DNA of 13,700 nucleotides, from contig JAXIPI010000373.1 in NCBI GenBank assembly GCA_045403015.1, forward strand, positions 1 through 13,700, read 5' to 3'. The notes below the pieces were generated by a model. The model saw nothing but the letters and a program-made list of their open reading frames with translations. It did no database searches and was not told the origin of the DNA. How positions within the stretch are numbered: the first letter of the stretch is position 1; every line of letters starts with the position of its first letter. This stretch comes from Gaiellasilicea sp045403015 (GTDB taxonomy: Bacteria; Actinomycetota; Thermoleophilia; Gaiellales; Gaiellaceae). The position numbers were made by a program, and so were the translations under genes. Of this stretch, positions 1 to 6,687 are shown one piece after another.

Positions 1-730
1 CCGACGTGTCGGCCGGAATCGCCTGCAAGCGTTGCACCGCGTGCTCCGCTGCCTCGTCGGCGAGACGCCGCGCCTCGCCGACGCCGTGCGTCGCCGCGTA
101 CCCGTCGCCGTCGAGCAGGTCGTCGACGATCTGAAAGAGCAGGCCGAGCTCGTCGCCGAACGCGCGCCACGCGGGCTGCTCTCCCTCCGGCACCTCGGCG
201 ACCCAGAGCGCAACGCCGACGGACGCCGCGAACAGCGCTCCCGTCTTCAGCCGGTGCAGCGCTGCGAGGTCGGCGGTGTCGCCGGTGATGTCGCGGTACT
301 GGCCGCCGATCATCCCGAGCGTGGCCTGCGCGAGCTCGCGGCCGACCATCGGCGCCGGGTAGGAGAGCGCGAGCCGGAATGCCTCGGCGAGCAGCGCGTC
401 GCCCGCGAGGAGCGCCGTCCCCTCGTCGAACGCGATGTGCGCGGACGGACGGCCCCGGCGCTCGTCGTCGTCGTCCATCGACGGGAGGTCGTCGTGCACG
501 AGCGAGAACGTGTGGACGAGCTCGACGGCGGCGGCGGCGGGCAGGCAATGCTCGGCGACCGCTCCCGCTGCCTCGCTCACGGCAAGGGCGATGACCGGCC
601 GCACGCGCTTGCCGCCCGATTCGAGCGGGTAGCGGAGCGCCTCCTCGAGACCTCCGAGCTCCGGAGTGAACGCGAGCTCGGCGAGGTAGCTCTCGACCAG
701 CCCGCGCAGCTCCTCAGGGCTGCGGGGCAT
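1..730 (-). CDS. ispA: Polyprenyl (farnesyl/geranylgeranyl) diphosphate synthase, C-terminus cut by window edge
   Basis: Trans-type prenyltransferase condensing isopentenyl diphosphate with allylic diphosphates to make C15-C20 precursors of quinones, carotenoids or the lipid carrier. 243 codons are visible, and the 3' end lies beyond base 1. Visible motifs: GGKRVRP near residues 39-45, the first Asp-rich motif DDLPSMD at 80-86 followed by DDDERRG, the KTG motif near 162-164, and the second Asp-rich motif FQIVDDLLD ending near 207. Product chain length cannot be told from sequence. The ATG at 730 overlaps the preceding small gene by 17 bp, and its position gives a normal N-terminus. Odd point: right after DDLLD the usual stretch with the Gly-Lys-Asp lysine seems absent; the chain passes straight into GDGYAATHGVGEARRLADEA. 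It is the last visible gene of the carboxylase-nusB operon. Confidence 0.9.
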   Translation of the reverse strand, partial: MPRSPEELRGLVESYLAELAFTPELGGLEEALRYPLESGGKRVRPVIALAVSEAAGAVAEHCLPAAAAVELVHTFSLVHDDLPSMDDDDERRGRPSAHIAFDEGTALLAGDALLAEAFRLALSYPAPMVGRELAQATLGMIGGQYRDITGDTADLAALHRLKTGALFAASVGVALWVAEVPEGEQPAWRAFGDELGLLFQIVDDLLDGDGYAATHGVGEARRLADEAAEHAVQRLQAIPADTS

Positions 731-920
731 CTGCTCGGGCTCTTGCCTTTGCGAGCTCCGCTTCGACCTCTTTCGCCAGATCGGCGAGCTCGGTCAGCAC
801 CTCCACGGCCGAGTCCGCATCCTCAGCCGCGGCAAGCCTCTCCAGCTCGTCCCGGGTCGCCTTCAGCCGTTCGAGCAGTTCCTCCGCACGGGCTAGCGCT
901 TCATCTGCGGTCCCGCTCAT
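714..920 (-). CDS. Small coiled-coil protein, possible exonuclease VII small subunit
   Basis: 68 residues, Glu/Ala/Leu/Lys-rich and almost entirely predicted helix with heptad-like leucines (EELLERLKATRDELERL, then a second helix VLTELADLAKEVEAELAKA). Length and two-helix layout match the small subunit of exonuclease VII (about 70-80 aa), and xseB normally sits between nusB and ispA as here. However, the usual XseB core (LESGxLSLEEAL) is not clear and no xseA is next to it, so the name is tentative. The start is well supported: AGGAGG lies 5 nt before the ATG at 920, and that ATG overlaps the nusB stop as ATGA. The end overlaps the prenyltransferase start by 17 bp. It could equally be an unrelated helical hairpin protein. 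Confidence 0.65.
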   Translation of the reverse strand: MSGTADEALARAEELLERLKATRDELERLAAAEDADSAVEVLTELADLAKEVEAELAKARARADAPQP

Positions 921-1327
921 GCCACCTCCTCGCTGTGTCCCTTCTCTCTGGGCCCCTTTTCTCTGGCCACGCGAGCCAGGATCCCATTCACGAGCCGTCC
1001 GGCATCCTCTGACGCGTACCGCTTCGCCAGCACGACGGCCTCGTTCATCGCCACCTCCGGCGGCACGCTCTCCTCCTCGAGCTCGTGGATCCCGATCCGC
1101 AGAATGTTCCGCTCGAGCGTACCCAGACGGTCGGCGGTCCAGCCCTCGGCGCACTCGGTGATGCGGTGGTCGAGCTCCTCGGCTCGCGCCGAGACGGCCT
1201 CCGCGAGCTCGAGCGCAAACGCGTCCGGCTCACCCTCGTAGAGCGCCGTCAACGGCTGCCCGGTGAGATCCCACTGGTAGAGCAGGAAGAGCGCCGTTCG
1301 CCTGGCCTGTCTGCGGCCGGTGGTCAT
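917..1327 (-). CDS. nusB: Transcription antitermination factor NusB
   Basis: Cytoplasmic RNA-binding protein that pairs with S10 (NusE) on boxA RNA to form the antitermination complex for rRNA operons. 136 aa, the normal size. Family landmarks: N-terminal RRQARRTALFLLYQWDLTG, the central helix with ERNILRIGIHELE, and the C-terminal VPPEVAMNEAVVLAKRYASEDAGRLVNGILARV, the most diagnostic part. The ATG at 1327 overlaps the upstream stop as ATGA, and GAGGAG lies about 8 nt before it. The stop overlaps the next ATG the same way, so it sits in the middle of a translationally coupled chain. The extreme C-terminus (REKGPREKGHSEEVA) is a charged tail without conserved content. Confidence 0.96.
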   Translation of the reverse strand: MTTGRRQARRTALFLLYQWDLTGQPLTALYEGEPDAFALELAEAVSARAEELDHRITECAEGWTADRLGTLERNILRIGIHELEEESVPPEVAMNEAVVLAKRYASEDAGRLVNGILARVAREKGPREKGHSEEVA

Positions 1328-1635
1328 CCGTCCAGCTCCTCGATCGAGACGTCGACAGCCTCCACGACGAGCCCTGCCGAGTCTCGCAGAACACCCGCCA
1401 CGTTCGCCTGCACCTCGCGTCCCAGGGCGGGCAGCACCGCCCCGTAGGCCGCGGCGACCTCGAGCTCGACACGCGCCTTCCCGTCCGCGACGACCACGTC
1501 GAGCCCGCGCCTCGGCCGCGGGACCCGGGCACCGTCCACGAGCTCTGCTGCGGCGATCACCAGCGCAGCGAGGGCGCCGCCGTCGATCCGAATCGTGCCG
1601 GCGGGTCCGCGAATCGTGTGTCCGTCGCGGCTCAT
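1324..1635 (-). CDS. yqhY: Asp23/Gls24-family (DUF322) protein, YqhY-like
   Basis: 103 aa, no signal peptide or membrane segment, so probably cytoplasmic. The family pattern is visible: an N-terminal Gly/Ile strand (GTIRIDGGALAALVIAAAELVDGA), a strand pair (GLDVVVADGKARVELEVAAAYG), then LPALGREVQANVAGVLRDSAGLVVEAVDVSIEEL, which is the signature half. It lies between accC and nusB with ATGA overlaps on both sides. The same neighbourhood, accB-accC-yqhY-nusB, is known in Bacillus subtilis, where YqhY is linked genetically to acetyl-CoA carboxylase activity. A role in tuning the carboxylase encoded just upstream is therefore a reasonable inference, but no biochemical activity can be read from the sequence. 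The start is the ATG overlapping the accC stop; longer in-frame extensions lie inside accC. Confidence 0.85.
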   Translation of the reverse strand: MSRDGHTIRGPAGTIRIDGGALAALVIAAAELVDGARVPRPRRGLDVVVADGKARVELEVAAAYGAVLPALGREVQANVAGVLRDSAGLVVEAVDVSIEELDG

Positions 1636-2999
1636 GACGCTTCGACCGCCGCCAGCGCAGGCAGGCGGCTCCTGGTCTCCTCCAGAAAGCTCGTCGAGTA
1701 TTCGCCGCTCACGAACTCGTCGGACCGCAGGATGTCGAGCGCAAGCTCGCGTGTCGTCGGGATGCCGCCGAGCTCGATCTCGCCGAGCGCCCGCAGGCCG
1801 CGCGCGATCGCCGCCGGCCGGTCTTCCGCCCACACGACGAGCTTCGCGATCAACGAGTCGTAATAGGGCGAGATGGTCGAGCCCTCCTCGAGGTGTGTGT
1901 CGATCCTGACACCCGGCCCCAACGGGGGGCGGAAGCGCCTGATCGTTCCCGGAGCAGGTGCGAAGCCGTTGGCGGGATCCTCTGCGTTGAGTCGGATCTC
2001 GATCGCGTGGCCCCGCCGCGCCGCACGGCCCGTGACCTCGAGCGGCTGTCCCGCGGCGATGCGCAGCTGCTGGCGCACGATGTCGATCCCCGTCACCACC
2101 TCGCTGACCGGGTGCTCGACCTGGAGCCTTGCGTTCAGCTCGATGAAGTAGAACGCGCCGTCAGGGCCGAGCAGGAACTCGAACGTTCCCGCGTTCTCGT
2201 AGCCGATCGTGCGGCACGCGCGCTCGGCCGCCGCCTCCATCTCGTCGCGCGTCGCGGGATCCAGCGCCGGCGAGGGAGACTCCTCGACGAGCTTCTGGTG
2301 CCGCCGCTGGATCGAGCATTCGCGCTCACCAAGCGTCAGCACGCCTCCGTCCTTGTCGCAGAGCACCTGAACCTCGACGTGGCGTGCGGGGACGAGTGCC
2401 TTCTCGAGGTAGAGGGACGCATCCGAAAAGGCCGCCTCGGCCTCGGCGCGGGCGATCGAGTACGCGGCCTGCAGCTCCTCCGGCCCGTGCACGAGCCGCA
2501 TGCCCTTGCCGCCGCCACCGGAGACCGCCTTCAGCAGAACCGGGAAGCCGAGCTCGGCTGCGGCGACACGCACCTCGTCGAGCGACGCGCCACCCTCGGT
2601 GCCGGGCACCAGCGGCACACCGGCCGCCTTCATCTCAGCCTTGGCACGCGTCTTGTCGCCCATCCGCTCCATGACGTCCGCGTCAGGCCCGACGAAGACG
2701 AGACCGTTCTCCTCGCAGGCGCGCACGAAGGCCGGGTTCTCGGAGAGAAAGCCATAGCCGGGGTGAATGGCCTCGCAGCTTGTTGTCCCTGCGGCGGCGA
2801 TCACGTTCGAGATCCGCAGGTAGCTCTCGGACGCCGAAGGCGGGCCGATGCAGACGGCGCGGTCCGCGAGCCGGACATGCAGAGCGTCGTGGTCGGCGGT
2901 GGAGTACACGGCGACCGCCTCGGCGCCGAGCTCGTGGAGCGCGCGGATCACCCGGACGGCGATCTCACCGCGATTCGCAACCAGGACCCTGGAGAACAT
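1632..2999 (-). CDS. accC: Biotin carboxylase (acetyl-CoA carboxylase subunit AccC)
   Basis: ATP-grasp enzyme that carboxylates the biotin on the carrier protein using bicarbonate and ATP, the first half-reaction of acyl-CoA carboxylation in the cytoplasm. 455 aa, the standard length. Order: biotin carboxylase N-domain from MFSRVLVANRGEIAVRVIRA; Lys116 in MGDKTRAK; glycine-rich loop SGGGGKGM at 160-167; catalytic core FIELNARLQVEHP at 285-297 with Glu287, Asn289, Arg291 and Glu295; C-domain with RLNAEDP near 336-342 and YYDSLIAKLVVW near 379-390. All expected catalytic residues are present. The ATG at 2999 shares one base with the upstream stop (TGATG), so coupled translation with the carrier-protein fusion is likely. 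In-frame codons upstream read into that gene and are rejected. It could serve acetyl- or propionyl-CoA carboxylase. Confidence 0.97.
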   Translation of the reverse strand: MFSRVLVANRGEIAVRVIRALHELGAEAVAVYSTADHDALHVRLADRAVCIGPPSASESYLRISNVIAAAGTTSCEAIHPGYGFLSENPAFVRACEENGLVFVGPDADVMERMGDKTRAKAEMKAAGVPLVPGTEGGASLDEVRVAAAELGFPVLLKAVSGGGGKGMRLVHGPEELQAAYSIARAEAEAAFSDASLYLEKALVPARHVEVQVLCDKDGGVLTLGERECSIQRRHQKLVEESPSPALDPATRDEMEAAAERACRTIGYENAGTFEFLLGPDGAFYFIELNARLQVEHPVSEVVTGIDIVRQQLRIAAGQPLEVTGRAARRGHAIEIRLNAEDPANGFAPAPGTIRRFRPPLGPGVRIDTHLEEGSTISPYYDSLIAKLVVWAEDRPAAIARGLRALGEIELGGIPTTRELALDILRSDEFVSGEYSTSFLEETRSRLPALAAVEAS

Positions 3000-4795
3000 C
3001 AGAGGACCGGCGGCGCGACGATCGGCTCGAGCTCGAACAGGAGCTGTTCGAACTCGACCGGCTTGCCGTTTTCGACATGGATCGCAACCACCCGGCCCGC
3101 CGCCTCGGACTTCAGCTCGTTGAAGAGCTTCATCGCCTCGATCAGACAAAGCGTCTGACCGGGTGCGACGACGTCGCCGACCTCGACGAAGGCCGGCGTG
3201 CTCGGTTCGGGTGACCGGTAGAAGACACCCACCATCGGCGATTCGACCCGGATCAATCCGGCCGCAGCCGCGGGCAGCACCGGCATCTCGGACTCGTCGT
3301 CCTCCGCGAGCGGGGCAGACTGGAGCGCCTGGCGCTCGTCCGCTCGCCGGACCGAGACCCGCATCCCCTCGTCCTCGATCTCGACCTCGGCGACGCCGCT
3401 CTCCTGCACGATCCGAACGAGCTCGCGAATGCGCTGCTCGCGTGTCTCCTCGAGCGTCGTCTCACCGCGGTCGTCGCGTGTATGTCGCGCGCGGATCGTC
3501 CGCAACAGCGACTCGGCGTCCTCGCCGAAGAGCGCGATCAGGACGAGCTCCTCCTCGCTCGCTGCGAGCCCCTCGGCTTCCTGGCGGACATCCTCCGCAG
3601 TGGGCGGATCGTCCTCCGGCGGCACGCCGTCGGAGAGTAGCGCGACGGCCCTCTCGACGGTCGGGTCGATCGAGCCCGGCGGCCGGCCGAAACCGCCCTG
3701 GACGAGCGCCCGGAACTCGTCGACGACCGTGCCGTACCGTCGAGCCGAGAGAACGTGGATCAGCGCCTGCGAGGCGAGGATCTGTCCGATCGGGGCCGCG
3801 AGTGGAGGCCAGCCGGTCTCGCGGCGGATCTCCTGGAGCTCTTCGAGCGTCTCGAGCAGGCGGTCGCCGGAAGCGTGTGCGCGAAGATGCGTGTCGAGCG
3901 CAGCGACGAGCCCGGTCGGAAGGTCGTACTCGGCCGCACGGACGGCCAGCCGAGGGGCGTGCGGGGCCACGATCTCATCGCCGATGTGCTCGTCGACCAG
4001 GTCCGATGCCTCCCAGAGGCGAGCAACGTCGACGCCGGTGTCGAGCCCCATCCCGAGGAGTGCAGACGCGAGCGATTCGCCTGCGACACGGTGGAGCGAG
4101 AGCGCGAGCGGATAGATGGCGCAGGCGATCAGGTCGGCTCCGGCGCGTGCGGCTTCGAGCGAGTCGGCGAGGCCGCTGCCCCCGGCCCCTTGGCAGTAGA
4201 ACCCGACCGGCAGGCCCGAGGCCTCCTTGACCCGTCCGACGAGGTCGGCTGCCTGGTGCGGCTCGAGACCGCCGCTCGGATCGTGCACGAGGGCGCGGGT
4301 GGCCCTGATCTCGGGCAACTCCTTCGCCTGCTCGACGAGCTGGTCCATCGCGCCGGGGTCACCGGGGCTGTACACGAGCCCGGCGTGGAATTCCTTGCCG
4401 GCGTCGACGATCGCCTCACCGGGGTCGCGCAGATTCGAGACGTCGTTCAGCGGGTCGTGCAAGCGGAAGACGTCGACGCCGTTCTCGGCCGCCGAGGAGA
4501 CGAACCGGCGCACGAAGTCGGTTCCGACCGGCCGTGAGCCGACGAGGAAGCGACCGCGCAGCGCCAGCCCGAGCGGCGTGGTCGTCCGGGCTTTGAGAGC
4601 ACGGATTCGCTCCCAGGGGCTCTCTACGCCTCGTCTCACCGCCGTGTCGAAGACGCCGCCACCCGAGATCTCGAGGCAGGCAAAGCCGGCCTTGTCGAGC
4701 ACCTCGGCGATCCCGAGCAGCTCCCCGGTCGGGATCCTCCCCGCCAGCGGCTCCTGTGAGAGCAGGCGGATAGTGGTGTCGATGAGGCGCGGCAC
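2999..4795 (-). CDS. accB: Carboxyltransferase-fold (PycB/OadA-like) domain fused to biotin carboxyl carrier protein
   Basis: 598 aa from the GTG at 4795. Residues about 4-290 follow the carboxyltransferase barrel of pyruvate carboxylase/oxaloacetate decarboxylase alpha (LIDTTIR, LEISGGGVFD, LRGRFLVG, AAENGVDVFRLHDPLNDVSNL). Residues 290-440 follow the adjoining conserved domain (GGFGRPPGSIDP). From about 453 a complete AccB follows: N-terminal helix IRELVRIVQESG, acidic/Pro/Ala linker, thumb segment RSPEPSTPAF, and the biotin site EAMK with Lys556. All four metal ligands of the barrel are replaced: Asp by Leu11, the carbamylated Lys by His171, the two His by Tyr200 and Gln202. By inference the barrel is catalytically dead and the protein works as the AccB carrier for the neighbouring AccC. 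An ATG at 4858 is in frame, but its first codons come from a palindrome, so the GTG just before the conserved start is preferred. No strong Shine-Dalgarno site is seen. Confidence 0.9.
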   Translation of the reverse strand: MPRLIDTTIRLLSQEPLAGRIPTGELLGIAEVLDKAGFACLEISGGGVFDTAVRRGVESPWERIRALKARTTTPLGLALRGRFLVGSRPVGTDFVRRFVSSAAENGVDVFRLHDPLNDVSNLRDPGEAIVDAGKEFHAGLVYSPGDPGAMDQLVEQAKELPEIRATRALVHDPSGGLEPHQAADLVGRVKEASGLPVGFYCQGAGGSGLADSLEAARAGADLIACAIYPLALSLHRVAGESLASALLGMGLDTGVDVARLWEASDLVDEHIGDEIVAPHAPRLAVRAAEYDLPTGLVAALDTHLRAHASGDRLLETLEELQEIRRETGWPPLAAPIGQILASQALIHVLSARRYGTVVDEFRALVQGGFGRPPGSIDPTVERAVALLSDGVPPEDDPPTAEDVRQEAEGLAASEEELVLIALFGEDAESLLRTIRARHTRDDRGETTLEETREQRIRELVRIVQESGVAEVEIEDEGMRVSVRRADERQALQSAPLAEDDESEMPVLPAAAAGLIRVESPMVGVFYRSPEPSTPAFVEVGDVVAPGQTLCLIEAMKLFNELKSEAAGRVVAIHVENGKPVEFEQLLFELEPIVAPPVL

Positions 4796-4829
4796 GAGCG
4801 GGAGCCTACCGAGTGCCGGATGACCGGGA

Positions 4830-4856
4830 GACCTTGTGTTTCTGAAACACAAGGTC
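4830..4856. promoter_or_regulatory. Operator-like palindrome, proximal copy, upstream of the carboxylase operon
   Basis: Perfect inverted repeat with 13-bp arms around a single central base; the core reads TTGTGTTTCTGAAACACAA. The one-base centre makes it poor as an RNA hairpin and typical of a dimeric repressor site. It lies 35 bp before the chosen GTG and shares its 19-bp core, except the central base, with a second copy 58 bp away. It is AT-rich against a very GC-rich background. The cognate regulator is unknown and no regulator gene lies in the window. Confidence 0.7.
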
Positions 4857-4889
4857 ATCTCGCCCGCGTAACCATGCGGCGCCTAGGGC

Positions 4890-4912
4890 CTTTGTGTTTC
4901 AGAAACACAAAG
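4890..4912. promoter_or_regulatory. Operator-like palindrome, distal copy, upstream of the carboxylase operon
   Basis: Second perfect inverted repeat with 11-bp arms around one base; the core reads TTGTGTTTCAGAAACACAA. Centre-to-centre spacing from the proximal copy is 58 bp, about 5.5 helical turns, so the two sites face roughly opposite sides of the DNA unless it twists or bends. The operon promoter is presumably between or overlapping the two sites, but I see no convincing -10/-35 pair. Confidence 0.7.
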
Positions 4913-4942
4913 TGTTCCGCAACGGCCCGCCTGGCGCTCCGG

Positions 4943-5019
4943 CTCGCCGCTCGCGGTGCGGAGATCGGTGGAACAGTGCAAGAGCACGGGCCGCCGATCG
5001 GAGCGCCGCGAGCGGCGAG
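4943..5019. repeat. Long hairpin-forming inverted repeat between efp and the carboxylase operon
   Basis: Arms 4943-4956 and 5006-5019 are perfect 14-bp complements. On the plus strand the stem extends to 17 pairs with one U-G. It continues past a symmetric purine loop (GGA/GGA) into a second helix of nine pairs (4963-4971 with 4991-4999, one U-G) and ends in GTGC-AAGA-GCAC (4976-4987). It could be part of the efp 3' end, a DNA cruciform, or a small structured RNA. There is no coding content. Confidence 0.6.
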
Positions 5020-5020
5020 A

Positions 5021-5058
5021 GGGCGGCGGAGCCGGGCTCTGCCCGGCGGGAGCCGCCC
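5021..5058 (-). terminator. Probable terminator hairpin of efp
   Basis: Nested GC-rich stem starting 10 nt after the efp stop. The outer arms are 5021-5027 and 5052-5058 (GGGCGGC/GCCGCCC); the inner arms are 5031-5037 and 5041-5047 (GCCGGGC/GCCCGGC) around a three-base loop. No T-tract follows on the minus strand, which is common for high-GC actinobacterial terminators but lowers certainty. Confidence 0.55.
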
Positions 5059-5068
5059 GCCCGGTGCG

Positions 5069-5635
5069 TCAGGCGCGCGAGATGTAGCGGCCTTCGCGGG
5101 GGTCGACCTTGATCCTGTCGCCCACGTTTACGAAGAGCGGCACCTGCACGACTGCGCCCGTCTCGAGCGTTGCCGGCTTCGTCACGTTCGAGACGGTGTC
5201 GCCCTTCACGCCGGGCTCGGTGTCCGTGACGGAGAGCTCGATCGACGATGGGAGCTGCACGCCGCTCGGCTGTCCACCGACGAACAGGAGCTGCACCGGC
5301 GTCGAGGGCTGCATGTACGGGAGCTCGGTCTCCAGCGAGGCGTGCGGGAGCGAGAGCTGCTCGTAGGTCTGCTCGTCCATGAACACGACCTCGTCACCCG
5401 AGTCGTACAGGTACTGCATGTTCTTGACCTCGGTGTAGATGCGCGGGAACTTCTCCCCCGCCCGGAAGGTCTTGTCGACGACCGAGCCCGAGTTGACGCT
5501 CTTGACCTTCGTGCGGACGAACGCGCCGCCCTTGCCCGGCTTGACGTGCTGGAAGTCGACGATCCGCCACACCGAGCCTTCGAGCTCGATGTGCATCCCC
5601 GTCTTGAACTCGTTGGTGGAGATAACGTCGGCCAC
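5069..5635 (-). CDS. efp: Translation elongation factor P
   Basis: Binds between the ribosomal P and E sites and speeds peptide-bond formation at polyproline stalls. 188 aa, the normal length, with the three-domain arrangement: N-terminal KOW-like domain (STNEFKTGMHIELEGSVWRIVDFQHVKPGKGGAFVRTK), the OB domain, and the C-terminal OB domain with GVKGDTVSNVTKPATLETGAVVQVPLFVNVGDRIKVD, which is the family signature. The loop tip is PGKG with Lys35, the position that is modified in some bacteria; no modification gene (epmA/epmB type) is nearby. It begins with GTG, 11 nt after the pepP stop, and lacks an obvious Shine-Dalgarno site, so it is probably read from the pepP transcript. pepP-efp pairing is widespread and fits a shared proline theme. 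Confidence 0.97.
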   Translation of the reverse strand: MADVISTNEFKTGMHIELEGSVWRIVDFQHVKPGKGGAFVRTKVKSVNSGSVVDKTFRAGEKFPRIYTEVKNMQYLYDSGDEVVFMDEQTYEQLSLPHASLETELPYMQPSTPVQLLFVGGQPSGVQLPSSIELSVTDTEPGVKGDTVSNVTKPATLETGAVVQVPLFVNVGDRIKVDPREGRYISRA

Positions 5636-5646
5636 GGCGGGGCACG

Positions 5647-6687
5647 TTACCTGACGGTCGTCAGGTCTTTCGGGGCCTGCGTCAGCCGTTCGCGGCCGTC
5701 ATCGGTGACGAGCACCATGTCCTCGATCCGGACGCCTCCGAGCCCCGGGAGGTAGATGCCCGGCTCGCAGCTGACGACGTTGCCGGCCTCGAGCGTGTCG
5801 GTCGACTCTGCCCGCACGGCCGGCGCTTCGTGCACTTCGAGACCGATTCCGTGGCCGAGCCCGTGCCCGAACTGGTCGCCCCAGCCGGCAGCCGCGATCA
5901 CTTCGCGCGCGGCCGCGTCCACGTCACGGCCACTTGCTCCGGGGGCGAATGCCGCAAGGCCCGCCAACTGGGCCTCGAGGCAGACCGCGTAGGCGCGGGC
6001 AAGCTCGTCGGGCAGATCGCCGGTCGCGAATGTTCGCGTGCAGTCGGAGGCGTAGCCCTCGACGCGGCACCCCGCGTCGACGGTGACGAGCGTGCCGACG
6101 GGAATCTCGACGTCCCGGACGTCCGCATGCGGGCTCGCCCCGTTCTCGGCGGCGGCGACGATCGTGTCGAACGAAAGTTCCGACGAGCCGTGCTCGTGGA
6201 AGAGCTCGCGCACTCGCCAGGCCACCTCGCGCTCCGTCCGGCCGGTGAAGCGCTCCTCTGCGAGTGCGGCGAACACCAGATCGGAGATCGCAGCCGCCGC
6301 GCGCATCGTCTCGATCTCGGACGGCTCCTTGACCGCACGCAGCCGCTCGACGAGACCCTCCGTCGGCACGGTCTCGACCCCACCGTCCTTCACCGTCTGG
6401 TGGCTCGCCACGGTGACGACGTGCGATTCGATCGCGATCGTCTGACCCGCGAGGCGCGTTGCGAGGTCGGCGATCACGGCGCGCGCCGTCTGCTCGAAGC
6501 GGATCCCGTCGAGGGCCTTCGCCTTCTGCGCGTAGCGGAAGTCGGTAAAGAGGGTCGCCTCGCCGGCTGAGTCGACGAGCAGGGCCGCGTTCGAGCTCGA
6601 GAGCCCGGTCAGGTAGCGGACGTTGATCCCGCTCGTGACGAGGAGCGGCTCGTCGAGAAGCGCGGCGAGCCGCTCGATGCGGCTCAA
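5647..6687 (-). CDS. pepP: M24-family aminopeptidase (Xaa-Pro dipeptidase/aminopeptidase P type)
   Basis: Cytoplasmic dinuclear-metal peptidase releasing the residue before proline. 346 aa. The N-terminal creatinase-like domain (about 1-120; VRYLTGLSSSNAALLV, FTDFRY) is followed by the pita-bread catalytic domain. All five metal ligands are visible: Asp204 (VTVDAG), Asp215 (SDCTRTF), His279 (GHGLGHGIGLEVHE), Glu308 (CEPGIY) and Glu322 (RIEDMV). The likely start is TTG at 6687, overlapping the aroQ stop as TTGA; it gives a normal N-terminus, but there is no strong ribosome binding site, so coupling to aroQ is likely. The short single N-domain fits the Gram-positive YqhT/PepQ-like form rather than the longer E. 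coli PepP. Exact substrate preference cannot be told. Confidence 0.93.
   Translation of the reverse strand: MSRIERLAALLDEPLLVTSGINVRYLTGLSSSNAALLVDSAGEATLFTDFRYAQKAKALDGIRFEQTARAVIADLATRLAGQTIAIESHVVTVASHQTVKDGGVETVPTEGLVERLRAVKEPSEIETMRAAAAISDLVFAALAEERFTGRTEREVAWRVRELFHEHGSSELSFDTIVAAAENGASPHADVRDVEIPVGTLVTVDAGCRVEGYASDCTRTFATGDLPDELARAYAVCLEAQLAGLAAFAPGASGRDVDAAAREVIAAAGWGDQFGHGLGHGIGLEVHEAPAVRAESTDTLEAGNVVSCEPGIYLPGLGGVRIEDMVLVTDDGRERLTQAPKDLTTVR

Noticed and set aside
32..1012. 326-codon plus-strand open frame at the left edge
   Set aside because: Antisense to the prenyl synthase (both Asp-rich motifs read on the minus strand) and to the small coiled-coil gene.
1893..3158. 421-codon plus-strand open frame
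   Set aside because: Antisense to accC, which is unambiguous; composition typical of a GC-rich shadow frame.
3163..4230. 355-codon Arg-rich plus-strand open frame
   Set aside because: Antisense to the AccB fusion and made of Arg/Pro/Ala/Ser runs typical of out-of-frame GC-rich sequence.
4796..4858. N-terminal extension of the AccB fusion starting at ATG 4858
   Set aside because: Its first codons are the palindrome itself and the added residues match nothing in the family; conserved sequence begins at LIDTTIR just after the GTG at 4795.
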